This document shows positions 25,112 to 36,252 of a stretch of DNA of 64,000 nt, piece by piece. Position numbers and translations under genes: made by a program. A model generated the notes under the pieces. The model did not search any database. It was not told the origin of the DNA and worked only from the letters and a program-made list of their open reading frames with translations. Positions within the stretch are counted from its first letter, which is position 1; each line of letters starts with the position of its first letter. Origin of the DNA: Sequoia sempervirens. Lineage: Eukaryota > Streptophyta > Pinopsida > Cupressales > Cupressaceae. The stretch spans positions 1-64,000 of the forward strand of contig VDFB02114830.1 of assembly GCA_007258455.2 (NCBI GenBank), read 5' to 3'.

Positions 25112-26940
25112 TTATTTCGAGATCAGATTTCATGCACACCATTCCATTCGATTTGATCCTTCTTCAATTTCCCTTCCTAAGTCCGCTCTACATCTAATCA
25201 TAATATTCAATGCAAAGCCTGCCTTTATTTTATTCTGATTTCTTAATTAATGTCCAATCGATTTGATCCTTCTTATTCAGATCAGATCCAACTTACTTCC
25301 TTCAATATCAAACTCCTTGATTTTTCTCCCTTCCTCTCTCTCCAACTTCTCTATCATTTATATCTTTCTTATGCCTCTTAATGAAGGGAGGCATCCCTTA
25401 GAAAAGAGACAGCATTTCAAATAGACGCAGCCTTTCCTCAATCTCCATTGCTACCCTTGGAGACTCTAATCACTGCCTTTTCGAAGACTTTAATTACAAC
25501 ATGTAATCGCTGCCTTTTATTACATATAATCCCTGTTTCTGTATAACTGGCCGCTGGCTTCTTATAGAGTAATTGCTGCCCTTAATCACCACTGTATATT
25601 ATTATATATTTACATATTTTATATTAATATAGTATATATTCATTTATATTAGTTTTTATATATTTTTAATATTTATTTATATTATAATGATTATAATTAT
25701 AATATTTAAATGGTTAATATTTATATTTATATTTTTAATATTTATATTGTTATTTATTTTATTTATTTATTTGTATTTCAAGGCTTTATATTTTAGTGTT
25801 ACAATTTCGGGAGCATAACATAGACATCACCCATGGGGTTATTATGTTGTATAAATCAAGGACCCCAAGTCCAAGCAACATTGATGGCTTGGAACCTTTA
25901 ATTTAATAAAAGAGGCTACTTATTCTTATGATATGGTTACCAAATCCATGAGAGACATTAGGGTAATGAAAATTTAATTCTATATAAATTCAATGCCATG
26001 TAATATCTTCTCCAAGTGGCTTGTTGTTACCTTATTATTTTGCACCTTGCTCCAAATTACACCTAGCTTACTCTAAAATTGAAGAGATTTGTTGACATGA
26101 GATGCTTGCTCTGATTATCCATTGATGGATCGAAGCATGAAACATTTTGGGTTAGAAGTTGAAACCTACAACTTTAGTGACATGGTCATGACCAATTCCA
26201 CGTAGCCTTCAACAAATACCATGGAGAAGAATCATCACTTACTTGGAGGTGGTTCCAACAACTTGTAGGTTCTTGTCTCTCTTCCTAAAGATCTTACCAC
26301 CACTAGTAACATTATTGCCATTGCAACACCTTGGAAAAACTTTGGCACAACTAATCCTAGTTTTAATCTTAAAATCTCTCCTTCATCTACACCTAAATTG
26401 TACAATCCTAAAATCTATTATCAAAATGCCACTATTGATGATGGCATCCTTCCATGCTCATTTCCCTATTACCAACCCTTCTTTAACTCTATTATTCAAT
26501 ATTTTTTTACCACCACTAACATCACCAATACAACCACTATGACCAATCTTATTAATTTGAAAAACCAAACCTTAGAATATGTTATATGTCAAATTTGTAT
26601 AGAAGCCTCTATTCTATTGAGAAAAAAGTAAAATTGTTAATGTTGATTATATGTAAGGGTATTTGACAACAATTTGCTATTTCAAAAGAAGGTTCATTCT
26701 TTCAAAATGAAATCATCCTTCCATCAAAATCACTAATTTTATTTTAACAACTATTCTTTCAAAATCAAGTCGTCATTCCATCAAAAAAAAAAAAAAAAAA
26801 ATTTATAACCATGCTTCAATATTTAGGCATTCCAATTATCGATTCAAATACATTGATGCCTATCACTCTTACTACCATACACATACACTTAATATAAAAA
26901 CTAACCACTAAGAGTTATTTACTTTGAAAGACTGAAAACT
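25112..26940. other. No gene recognised
   Basis: 25112-25580 is moderately AT-rich and 25590-25760 is almost pure A/T. 25850-26630 reads as a degraded plus-strand frame with Asn/Thr/Ser-rich stretches, for example overlapping frames at 26243-26542 and 26398-26631. It has no motif I know, and I do not call a gene. A 17-18 base A run lies at about 26785-26802. Confidence 0.45.
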
Positions 26941-27355
26941 AGGGAGAGGACCCGGTGGTTGTGCACCCTAACCGTGCTTCTAATTATCCTACATGGAAAT
27001 TTCAAATCACTCCCAATTTTTCGTAGCTTACTTGCAAGTCCCACCTTATAACTTTTCGTTTGGGCACATCATCAAATATGATGCCACATCAGCATGCTTT
27101 TTGTCAAGGTGTCTAAAAAGGCCCAAAAAAAAGTGCTACCAATACTTGTGCATTCACATCATGGATAGTTGAACGCTGATGTGGCATCACATGATTGGTT
27201 ACTTTTTAGATCAAAAGAATACATTTTGTTTAATTATGGGTAGTCAAGTCACAACTATTGACATTATATAAACAACTACTATCACAACTATTGGACATTA
27301 TAACAACTACTATCACAACTATTGAAACATGCTCAAGTATTGGGTCCTCTCCCCT
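26941..27355. mobile_element. MITE-like element with 13-bp terminal inverted repeats
   Basis: The left end AGGGAGAGGACCC (26941-26953) is matched in inverse by GGGTCCTCTCCCCT (27342-27355), with one extra base. Both ends are bordered by TA, fitting a TA target duplication. Length is about 415 bp, with no ORF. An inner perfect 15-bp inverted repeat pairs TGATGCCACATCAGC (27079-27093) with 27175-27189. Near the right end, a word of about 36 bp containing CACAACTATTG is repeated about three times (27247-27326). The superfamily is not certain; a TA duplication suggests Tc1/mariner-like. Confidence 0.65.
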
Positions 27356-27568
27356 ATAACATCAACGACCAAAGTAAAGAATAATCACCCAATACGAAAG
27401 CCATACCGTGGGCCTACGTAGTGCATTAGTACTGAATGTTTAACTAACAACTTCCACAATGATGATCCAGCTTTTTGGCCGGGTTCTGTTCAAAGCTGGC
27501 TATTTGATATCGAATTATTATGGCAAGCAATTACCCATCTCAAATGGCTACATTTTCTGCAATTTCTT

Positions 27569-28998
27569 TCATGGGTGTTTGACTGCTTTCAACCTATCGG
27601 CAAGTAGTTTCAAGTTACTGGCAGACAGTCCATTGGTGACTTCCTCATTGGCAAGCTCTCTAAATCTCTCGACCGTTCCTCTTAATCTCACGCTCTCCTC
27701 GCCTTCCATCAACGTTTTCACCTTGCCGGCAATCTCCTGTGCTGTTATAAACCTATTTTCATCCTCTCTACTTCTCCCCCTCACCGCAAACTTCCATTCG
27801 TCCACAACCAGCTTGCAATTGAGGAACTGTTCCATCGCAAGAGGAAATCCCAACATGGGAACACCCGCCGAAACGCTCTCCATAACAGAGTTCCATCCAC
27901 AATGGCTGAAGAACCCTCCCACCGAAGGATGTGAAAGAATCTCCTCCTGCCTAAACCAGGGCTCAACCAAACCCTGCTCTTTACACTCCTCCAAAAATCC
28001 AGGCGGCAACATTTCCCAGACATGAGACGCCTCTGCATCCGGCCGAAGCGCCCATACAAAACAGTACCCGCTCTGCTTGAGACCCGCGGCTATTTCCCCC
28101 ACCTGAGCTCTCGCCAAATTAATAAAGCTGCCGAAGGAAACGTATATGACGGATCGGGCAGGTTTCGAATCCAGCCATTGACTGCACTGTGAAGCGCTCT
28201 TCCCATCTTCCCAATGAGTAAAGGGCATGTTCAAGGGGCCCACACACTGCACAGGGGTTTTGTGCCGCAGGGCCTCCACTGCCCTGCAATCCAAGGCGTT
28301 GAAAGAATTCCCAACAATCCAGTCTGCTTCTCTCACATTTGTAAAACTCTGCAAAATCCCATTCGTCACAGGGGAGGGAGGGAAAAGGCCGTTCGGAAGT
28401 TCCGTCGGTTTTAACGAAGGCACGCCAGGAATATAATCTATGCAGCCTTGAAACCGAACTGCAACATCAAATTATAAACAATCAGTTTTGTTTTTTAATG
28501 CCAAGTCTCAAATAATTTAACTGCTAATGGTTCTTGATTACCCAAGTCTGAATGATAAAAGACGGAAAAAGTTGTAAAAGAATTTGGCCACAGGGAAACT
28601 GAGAGGAGAGCGTGTCGTTTAGCAAGAGGCACTGCCCAGCTGAGAAGAGTGTCGGCCACTATGCAGGACGGTGTAATTCCTGAGCGATTGAGGTTTGATA
28701 TCAGGTCGCTCACATGAGCTTCCATGTTTGAGAGAGAAAGAAAAAAGGCCGCCATGTTAGCCCACCTTTGTGATTCCTCCACCACGCAGTCTGGAATGAT
28801 GCCCGGCCGAATGTCCAGGCCAAGCTTTCGAGCACGGGAGAAAGAATCGTCCTCGGCCTGTGTGATGATTTTGTGCCACGTCTCAGTCAGAACGAATGTA
28901 ACAGAGATTCCATGAGAGGCGAGCTTTGTGGCGAGCTGCATCATGGGATTGATATGCCCTCGCCCTGGATACGGAACAACTACTGCATGCCCTGACAT
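27569..28998 (-). CDS. UDP-glycosyltransferase, UGT86A-like (two exons)
   Basis: Exons are 28998..28542 and 28458..27569, giving 448 aa. The 83-bp intron has GT (GTAATC) and AG (TTGCAG) ends and phase 1. The product is a family-1 (GT1) glycosyltransferase, a soluble cytosolic enzyme moving sugar from a UDP-sugar to a small acceptor. The N-terminal acceptor domain has PYPGRGH with the catalytic His at residue 15, and IVADTLLSW with the partner Asp at 116. The C-terminal domain has the complete 44-residue PSPG box at 320-363: W320, HCGW, and a final Gln at 363. The Trp at box position 22 and the last Gln suggest UDP-glucose. The order and wording (LASHG, VSFGS, LVVDEW) resemble UGT86A. The acceptor cannot be told. 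The start ATG has A at -3, and an upstream in-frame ATG at 29115 would add an atypical 39 residues. Length is normal and no damage is seen. Confidence 0.9.
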
Positions 28999-28999
28999 T

Positions 29000-29820
29000 T
29001 TTCTTTGCAATTCGAAGAATCTGAGGAAGAAATGTAATGTCTTTTTACTGTCACAAGACTTAACAGTATAAATGCGTTTGCATAATGTTTTTATTCTCAG
29101 GCGGCTGAACGGCATAAAACTCTATAAATTCTTTTTAATCAAATTTTCCTGTGCAGTGAAGTTCTTGTCAATACACCAAAATGACTTTATTTTATTTTAT
29201 TTTCTTGGAATGCCAAAAGCACGTGGGACGACCTCGATAAGAACGGTGCCATGCCAAGGCGTGCAAGTATTTTTTGTTTTTTTTCATTTTTAAATTTCAA
29301 ATTAGGGGAGAGGTCTTGATAGTGGTGTAGATTTGTGTGGGGCATGGCTTGCATTTTTTTTTCAGTTACATGTGTAGGAAGGTGGATGGTTTAAATTTTT
29401 AGGGTTTACAGTTTAGTATATAAGTGGAGAAGGCCAACAAGTATTTGATGTTACCATTGTCTTGTTTTTGCCATGCAAAATTATATATTTCAATCAAACA
29501 CCAATGCATTTATCTAATGTGAGTGCACACCCAACTCATACACCTTCACATTTAGTGTGTTTGCCTCCATGCTTGCAACAAGCCATGTGTCTTCAATTTT
29601 GTAGCACATAGCATTATACAATGCACAACACTTCGCTATTAATTATCTTCTTCCACCAAAATTTGTTGCATTTTCCACCTATAATTGTTCACTTTTGTTC
29701 TCATTTTCTCATGGCTTTGAAGGAATTCAATGGAAAGAATTTGAAGGTTTATGTGGAGAGATTGTTCAGAGGATGTGGAGGTCTATTCAGTGGTTATGTT
29801 CTATGCCTTCATCCATCTAG
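29000..29820. other. 5' flank of the UGT gene; no further gene
   Basis: AT-rich. No clear TATA box is placed for the minus-strand UGT. A plus-strand frame at 29621-29869 ends inside the following tandem array and has no family motif. Confidence 0.4.
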
Positions 29821-30660
29821 CTCCAAATGGAAGGTGAGCTCTTCATGCCTCACTAATACAATAAAGTAGATACTTTTATTTTTATTTTTTAGTTGCTTCT
29901 TCTTCATGTATTGTTTAGACTAGTGTTTATTTGTTGTTTACTATTTGAGAAAATATTTCTTCATCCCTCCATTTGGTTATAATTTAAAGGCTAGATTGTC
30001 ATAACTCAATAAGACAATGACCCACTTGGTTTTTCTAGTTTTTGCTTGTTCCTTCTTTGTTATGTGTTCCCTAGAATAGTGATTATTTGTTGTTTAGTTT
30101 TTGAGAAGGTATTTCTTCAATTCACTCCTCTATCTAGAGGCAAATGGAAGGTGAGATCATCATACCTCACTAAGACAACAACCCACTTAATTTTTTATTT
30201 TATTGTTTGTTTCTTCTTTGTCATGTATTATTTTAGCCACTGGTTATTTATTGTTTATTGTTTGGGAGGTATTTCTTCATTTCACTCCCCCATGTAGCTA
30301 TAAATGGAAAGTTAGGTTCTCACACTTCACTAAGGTAATGACCCACTTGGAATTATGTTTTTTTGCTTGTTTCTTCTCTATTGTGCATTTGCTTATTTCA
30401 ATGTTTGTTTGGCTTATTGCTACTTTTGTTTTATTAGGTCTAGGGCTTAAGGAGCCTAATAGTGATGCACCCTAGCTTTCAGGGTTAGCATGGCCTTCTA
30501 TGTGCCATGGTGCCTCATTTCTTCTCTATCATGTATTATTTTGGCAACTATTTATTTGTTGTTTAGTGTTTGAGAAGATATTTCTTCATTTCACTCCTTT
30601 ATCTGGCTATAAATGGAAAGTGAGGTCGCTATACCTCACTAAGTCAATGACCCTTGGTTT
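29821..30660 (+). repeat. Tandem array with a period near 158 bp
   Basis: The word AAATGGAARGTGAG followed by CCTCACTAA..CAATGACCC recurs at about 29825, 29983, 30142, 30302 and 30611, spaced about 158, 159, 160 and then 309 bp, the last being two periods with a decayed unit between. Other conserved parts are GTTTGAGAARRTATTTCTTCA and TTGTTGTTTA. Units are 70-85% alike by eye. Each unit can translate to a similar peptide containing KWKV on the plus strand, but the frame changes between units, so no protein is claimed. Confidence 0.75.
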
Positions 30661-31178
30661 TATTGGTTTTATTTTGATTTCAAAGCCCTAATGGATTATG
30701 AGTAATTATTTTTTTGGGAAATATATGGTGAAGTTAAAGTGGTATTCATTAATCCATTTCATTGGCCTTTACCTAAATTGAATCATTGTTTCATTTGCAT
30801 TTACCTAAATATGTCTAGTTTGTAATATTTTCTTTTACATTTGGCTAATTTCTTGTAGTATATGCAAAAAAAAATCTAGAAGAATAATATTTATATGGAT
30901 TTGTATCACACAATTGCATGTGCTCTCTTCTATGATTTGTAACACATTAATGACTTACAAAAATTAAAATATTTAGTTTGACCATCACCATGACCTCTCC
31001 TAGTTAAGTTATAAGTTTATATATTTAGTTCTTTCAATTAGTAAATTATATTAACCCATTTTATGAAAATAGGTAATCTAAATTTTTATTGTTTAAGAAA
31101 AAAATTTATAAAGTTGAATTTGTTGTCGATTATATTGAGAGCCTAATAATGGTTACTACATTGGATTGAAGTGTATAG
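30661..31178. other. No gene seen
   Basis: AT-rich DNA next to the left LTR of the large copia element. It does not resemble the copia gag that lies at the other end of that element (45432 onward). Confidence 0.5.
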
Positions 31179-32198
31179 TGAAAGGAAATCATGATCACAT
31201 AAGCAACTTCCTACATAAATCTAAGCAGGTGTGAATAGCAAAACTTTCATTTTAACACCTTTAAACAATTGCATTAATGAGAAACACATAGGAATAGTCA
31301 AATAGAACAACTTGATGTAAGTTTAGATCTAAGAGAATTTCAACAGCATAACGATATGAGAAACACAACATAATGGAAGAAAGATAGGCAGAATAGAAGG
31401 GACAACATTATGCGTGGGGAAAACCCTTTCAAGTAAAAAAACCCACCCTCCAAAAGCACAATGCCAATGTATTACTTCACAAGAGAGTTACAATACACCC
31501 CAAGCACAATGCTTCTTCTAAAAATGCTTAAAACCAAACATTTGTTTAGGAGTCAAACCGTTTGCACTTAAATACCTAAAAACAAACTATGCATTCTACA
31601 ATGCAAGGAATCCTATTTATAGGAGATACAAGCTTTGAGAGGCTTCTAGAAGAGTTTAGGTGTCCAAACCCATGTGGCAATAAAAACTCATGGCATAAGC
31701 ATGATTTGGACACCTGTACAACATTCTCTTACATTTCTTACAATTGTCATAACATGCCAAACCTCTCTCAAAGCTTGGGCGCCTAAGTCATGCTTCTAGT
31801 GGGTTATGACAAAACCTTACAAATGTCATATAACATGTGTCCTAAAATTTTGTCACACTTACAACACATTCAACATTCAAACAATAAGTCAAACATGACT
31901 ATCACACTTTTTTCATGTCCCACTTAAGGCACCACACTTTCTCCATACAAAATATACCTTATGACACGTCATAGAATATGACACCACTTGTCCTAGGTCC
32001 ATGATTCCAAGATGGGACGCCTACCTCCACATGTGATGAATATGTGTCACACAGTCACCTCCAATGGGGATGCCACCCAACCAGTGGGTCCCACTTAATG
32101 ACATGACATTGTAGGCAATTAATTAAAACAAATAAATATAATAATAATTCAATAATTCAATGTTAGAACTCTAAGGTTGAAACACCTTATTCCCAACA
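31179..32198 (-). repeat. 3' LTR of the large copia element
   Basis: On the minus strand it runs TGTTGGGAATAAGG ... TTTCCTTTCA, giving TG...CA ends. It is the mate of 44420-45431, about 90% alike by eye. It keeps a TATA box, CTATAAATAGG in minus sense (31612-31623), and the conserved plus word CGTGGGGAAAACCC. Confidence 0.9.
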
Positions 32199-32215
32199 TT
32201 CTCCCACTTGTTGAA
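32199..32215 (-). other. Polypurine tract of the copia element
   Basis: On the minus strand CAACAAGTGGGAGAA lies directly before TGTTGGG of the 3' LTR. Confidence 0.85.
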
Positions 32216-32394
32216 AACTTTCCAAGAGTCAAATTAAATCAACAGCTCAGGGCCCCAAGGCCCATAGATTCAGAACACCATCTGAACTTTTATGTGCTCA
32301 CTGGTTTCGTCAATGCATATGCAACATTCGTCAAAGTGTCAACCTTCTCTAGGTTCTCCTTTCCATCTTCTATCATATCATGAACAAAGTGATA

Positions 32395-32889
32395 CTATAC
32401 ATCAATGTGCTTTGTTCTAGCATGGAAGGTAGGATTCTCTGCTAAGCATATCGCATTTTGACTATCGCAACAAATTGTAATTTGTCTTGCATCTAAACCA
32501 ATATCAAAACACAATCTCTTAAGCCAAATGGCTTCCTTACAAGCATGAGTGGCTGCCATATACTCTGCTTCTTTCATGGAAAAAGCAACTACAGCCTGTC
32601 GCTTACTCACCCAACTGATAACACCACCAAACATCATAAATACATAACCACTAGTGGATCTTCTACAGTCAATGTCACCTACCCAATCTAAATCCACATA
32701 TCCTTAAATGCTCATAGAATGTTGAGGTCCAGTAGGATGACCATGAAAACACAAGGCATACTCGGAAGTTCCTCGTAAGTATCTGAACACTCTCTTAACT
32801 GCATCCCAATGCAACCATCCAGGATTAGCCATGAAACGGCTAAGGACTCCCACTGCTTGGGTAATGTCTAGTCTCATACACCATTGCAT
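32395..32889 (-). pseudogene. copia RNase H domain
   Basis: Frames 32704-32889 and 32395-32697 together cover the end of RT and RNase H. They show the family's GYSDADWAGD-like region as LDWVGDIDCRRSTSGY, and SWVSKRQAVVAFSMKEAEYM with the conserved SxxEAEY Glu. ICCDSQNAICLAENP carries the next Asp, and HARTKHID ends it. A stop and frame break separate the two frames near 32700. Confidence 0.88.
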
Positions 32890-32892
32890 ACA

Positions 32893-33681
32893 TTAGACTA
32901 CCAACTGCATTTGCATATGGTGTACTCTAGTCATGTCTTCCATCTTGGTAGGAGATGTTGGACAATCATTCACAGAAAGCTCTGTCCCTTGCATCACAGG
33001 AACAACTAACTGTTTGCAATCTACCATGTTGAATCTCTCCAACATCGAGTTCACATACTTGCTCTGGCTTAACCAAATCTTTTTGTTAGCTTTGTCTCTT
33101 ATGATTTCCATTCCCATAATGTACCTAGCTGAACCTAGGTCTTTCATTTCAAACTGTGCTGACAACTAAAACTTCAAATCTAAAATCATACTTTTACTAT
33201 TCCCAATAAACAACATATCATCTATGTATAAAACAATAATGAGAATGCAACCACTATTAGTTTTAAAATATACACAATGGTTAGATTTAGATCTCTGAAA
33301 CCCCAATGACAACACATAAGTATCAAACTTGTGATACCACATTCTGGGAGACTGCTTCAAACCATAAAGAGACTTCTTTAGTTTGCAAACCAAATTTTAT
33401 TTACCTTTTACAATGAAGTGCTCTGGTTATGACATGTATATCCCTTCCACCAAATCACCATGAAGAAATGTTGTCTTCACATCCATCTGTTCTACTTCTA
33501 AATTGTGTGCTGCTACGAGTGATAATAGAAGTTGGATATATGTTAGCTTTGCTAGAGGAGAGAATATCTCCCCATAATCAATTCCCTCTACATGAGAGAA
33601 CCCCTTAGCGACCAACCGTGCCTTATACTTCTCTTTTCTTTTTCCTTTTTTTAGGAAAATCACTATCAGAGAGGATGGCAC
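32893..33681 (-). pseudogene. copia reverse transcriptase, main part
   Basis: Frames 33427-33681, 33166-33393 and 32893-33165 give the RVT_2 domain in order. ARLVAKGF and the GEIFSPLAK region come first, then QMDVKTTFLHGDL with the first catalytic Asp. LKKSLYGLKQSPRMW follows, and LYIDDMLFIGN holds the YxDD-type active site, here YIDD. Two frame breaks, near 33166 and 33400, disable it. The part before ARLVAKGF lies across a LINE insertion at 35206-35424. Confidence 0.9.
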
Positions 33682-33821
33682 TCTTTCTATTAATTCAAAT
33701 CATCAAATTACATGTTTCGAAACCTTATTATGACCCCAAATTACAAAAAATCATCTTGCTTAGAATACCTTAATGTCATTGGATGCTTAAGTTTTGTTGA
33801 AGAACTTTTCTTCCTTTTCAC

Positions 33822-34268
33822 CTATGTCCATTCTTGTTCAATATCAGGGAGAACAATGCTATTTTGACCAAAAAGAGCGTCACCACATGCACTTGCAACC
33901 ACTATCTCAGATCCTTCACTACCTTTAGAGAGAACTATAGAGTTTGTAGCCTTTGCAGACGAGTCCAAAATGCTCTCCCTGTGAGGGGGAGGGGAGGGAG
34001 GAGATATTTTCTTCAGATAGGTCAAAGGAGGTACGAAGTCCTTGGGTGGATTGGGGGGAATGATATAATGTTGAGATTTAGCCCCAATCCACCAAGATGG
34101 TTTGAAGTTCCCCACAACACGATCCTTCTCACATCGGGATGAGATGTGTTCCATTGAGAAACACTTCCTACATCTGAAAGTTATTTTTTCATAATCGACT
34201 GGTTGCCTCCTACATCTATTTCCCACCTTCAACAAAATCTCTGCAGGAAGACCATTAGCAAAATCCAT
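33822..34268 (-). pseudogene. LINE ORF1 zinc-knuckle part
   Basis: 148 codons. CRKCFSMEHISSRC fits C-x2-C-x4-H-x4-C. The usual Gly before His is Glu here. A Pro/Ser-rich tail follows. In the family this part binds RNA. A break separates it from the DUF4283-like part at 34332-34724. Confidence 0.75.
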
Positions 34269-34331
34269 TTCAACACAGATACGAGCACAAGTAGAATTTT
34301 GATAGTTGATGGTTTCCTCATAAGAACAATG

Positions 34332-34839
34332 TTACCTTCCCAGGCTATTTCCAATAGCCCTCAGATAATCTAATTCCCAAAACTGAATAGGGAGATAAGG
34401 AAGTCTTACCCATAGAAAAGCAGTAGTGAAAATTTCTATACATGGATTAAATTCAGGAAACCATGGTTCCATGCATAGAAAATCACCTTCGTAGAACCAA
34501 GGGTCATTTTCTAACACCAATTCCTTGTCTTCTTTTGATTCAAATTTTAAAATGAAAAATCCCTTCACACAAGGAAAAATATTGATTTCATCTTCCATGA
34601 AAGCCTTCCATTTGTCTGAAACCCATGTGTGCAGAGCAAATAGCTTCAGCCAAGTCTTCGTGAACCGAAAAATCAAAGCATGATCGGACAAAAAATCCTC
34701 CCTGTCCAATGTTAGATCGTCCAAACATACTTTTGGTGTTGTTGATGAGAGACGAACAGGAAAATGTGGACAAAGCTTGGCAGGGGTGCCATTTGGAATG
34801 TTGATGACATGAGGTCCGAATAGGGTACCTTAATGCCAA
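34332..34839 (-). pseudogene. LINE ORF1 DUF4283-like domain
   Basis: Overlapping minus frames 34332-34724 and 34588-34839 cover the DUF4283-like domain, with the diagnostic PWF, CMEPWFPEF, WVRLPYLPIQFW and IGNSLGR words. In plant L1 elements this is followed by a CCHC knuckle, as seen here. The first frame is disrupted and no good start is evident. Confidence 0.75.
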
Positions 34840-35205
34840 ACGCTACAAACAAATGATTCCCTAGCCTCAGGCCATTGCTTGCACGCTCATTCTGAAGATG
34901 TGAGTGGCCTGATAAAAGTGATCACCGTGTTCCAACAACATTAGCAACGATAGAGGCACGTTGATTATGCCCTAAACACCTATCAAATGCCCTAGTTTTA
35001 CCCGTCAAAGCATGGGAAAAGTTGTGAATCCTTGTGTCTTCACAAAAATCCTTTCTTCTGCTTTGTGAGCCATTCGAATGGCCATCCGGATGGAGCGGGG
35101 CCGAGGAAAATGCAGCGAAGCATGGAACAAGAGTAGAACAGGAGCAGGATTCGCCATTGCGTTATTTTTAAGATATTTAATGTTCTCTTCGTTGCCTTAT
35201 GCTTC

Positions 35206-35424
35206 TCAATATTTCCAGTAGGACCCACACTTTTTCTTGAAAACCCATTTACAACCAACAAGGTTTATGTCAGTAGGAAAAGGTACTAGATCCCAAGTTT
35301 TGTTTTTCTTTAATGAAGCCATCTCCTCATCCATGGCTTGCATCCAAGAATCTGAATCATTCATACCTATTCCCTCTCTCACAGTCCTAGGCTCATCAGT
35401 ATTAGTAATCAAGGAAAAATGCAA
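35206..35424 (-). pseudogene. copia reverse transcriptase, N-terminal part
   Basis: The frame shows DSWMQAMDEEMASLKKNKTWDLVP and LVGCKWVFKKK, the conserved start of the copia RT domain. It is cut off from the rest of RT by the LINE fragment. A one-base shift lies just before the insertion: the next frame (35040-35261) continues with a GNIEKHKAT word. Confidence 0.88.
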
Positions 35425-35484
35425 CTAGAATCCAACAATGAATAACCAAACCTTTTGGTTGTTGCCTAACTCATGTAGACCTCC

Positions 35485-36172
35485 TCAAAGGTTGAGGTTG
35501 AGGTTCTTCTTCTTCCGAACTTTCAGAGCTGCTTGAGCTCTCCTCATCATTAGGTTCATCAGGAGTACGTAGTTTCTTTCAGAGTAGGTGGAAACTGAAC
35601 TACCTCCTTTTGTTTCTCCTCTTTTTTGGTTGCAGCTCAAAGAGGAAGGTTTCATCTCTCTAAAGATCACACTTTTTTTGTAGAGAAATTTTTGTGCTTC
35701 TAGATCCCAAAGCTTGTACCCTTTCACACTGACACCATAGCCAATAAAGATACACTTTAACAACTTTGTTCTCCAACTTAGACCTCTTCTGAATTGGAAC
35801 ATGAGCATAAGCTTCACAACAAAATACTCTGAGATGTCTCATTGAAGGATTCTCTCCAGACCATGCCTCCATGGGTTTCTTTTCAACAAGCGTCGATGTA
35901 GCATATCTATTTATCAAATAACATGCAGTGGCTACAACTTCAGCATAAAAATATTGTTCAAGGCTAGCACCACTCAACATACTCCTAGCCCTTTCCATCA
36001 ACATTATGTTCATCCTCTTTGCAACTCCATTTTGTTGTGGAGTGTAGGGAGTAGTTTTATGTCTCTCAATCCCATGCTCTTTACAAAATTTGTCAAACTC
36101 TATTGAACAAAACTCACCACCATTATCAGTCCTCAAACACTTAATCTTTCTACTAGTTTGATTTTCTACCAA
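35485..36172 (-). pseudogene. copia integrase C-terminal half
   Basis: 35660-36172 has KCLRTDNGGEFCS with the second catalytic Asp, then TPYTPQQNGVAKRMN where the catalytic Glu is replaced by Lys. ERARSML, ATACYLINR and HLRVFCCEAYAHVP follow. 35485-35817 continues after a frame break with FIGYGVSVKGYKLWDLEAQK, the usual post-integrase motif, and ends in an acidic linker to RT. Integration activity is lost. Confidence 0.88.
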
Positions 36173-36252
36173 GGCATTAAACTCCTTAAACCGACTAAAT
36201 ACTTCAACTTTACTTCTAAGGAAATAAACAAATGTCCTTCTACTATAGTCAT

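Larger units (their letters stand above)
33634..35207 (-). mobile_element. LINE fragment with ORF1 only, inserted in copia RT
   Basis: The insert is bracketed by TGCCTTATACTTCTC (33619-33633) and TGCCTTATGCTTCTC (35193-35207), a 15-bp target duplication with one mismatch. It splits the copia RT between GCKWVFKKK and YKARLVAKG. In minus sense it ends in an A-rich tail (33634-33654). Inside, 34332-34724 encodes a DUF4283-like ORF1 domain (PWFYEGDFLCMEPW, FLWVRLPYLPIQFW, IGNSLGR), and 33822-34268 carries a CCHC knuckle FRCRKCFSMEHISSRC. These are typical of plant L1 ORF1. No endonuclease or RT is present. Frames are shifted and broken. Confidence 0.8.

Noticed and set aside
27459..28025. 188-codon plus-strand ORF opposite the UGT gene
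   Set aside because: It is antisense to the PSPG-containing exon and has no domain.
29621..30691. Series of plus-strand ORFs sharing KWKV peptides as one protein with repeats
   Set aside because: The frame shifts between units and stops intervene; the shared peptides follow from the DNA repeat.
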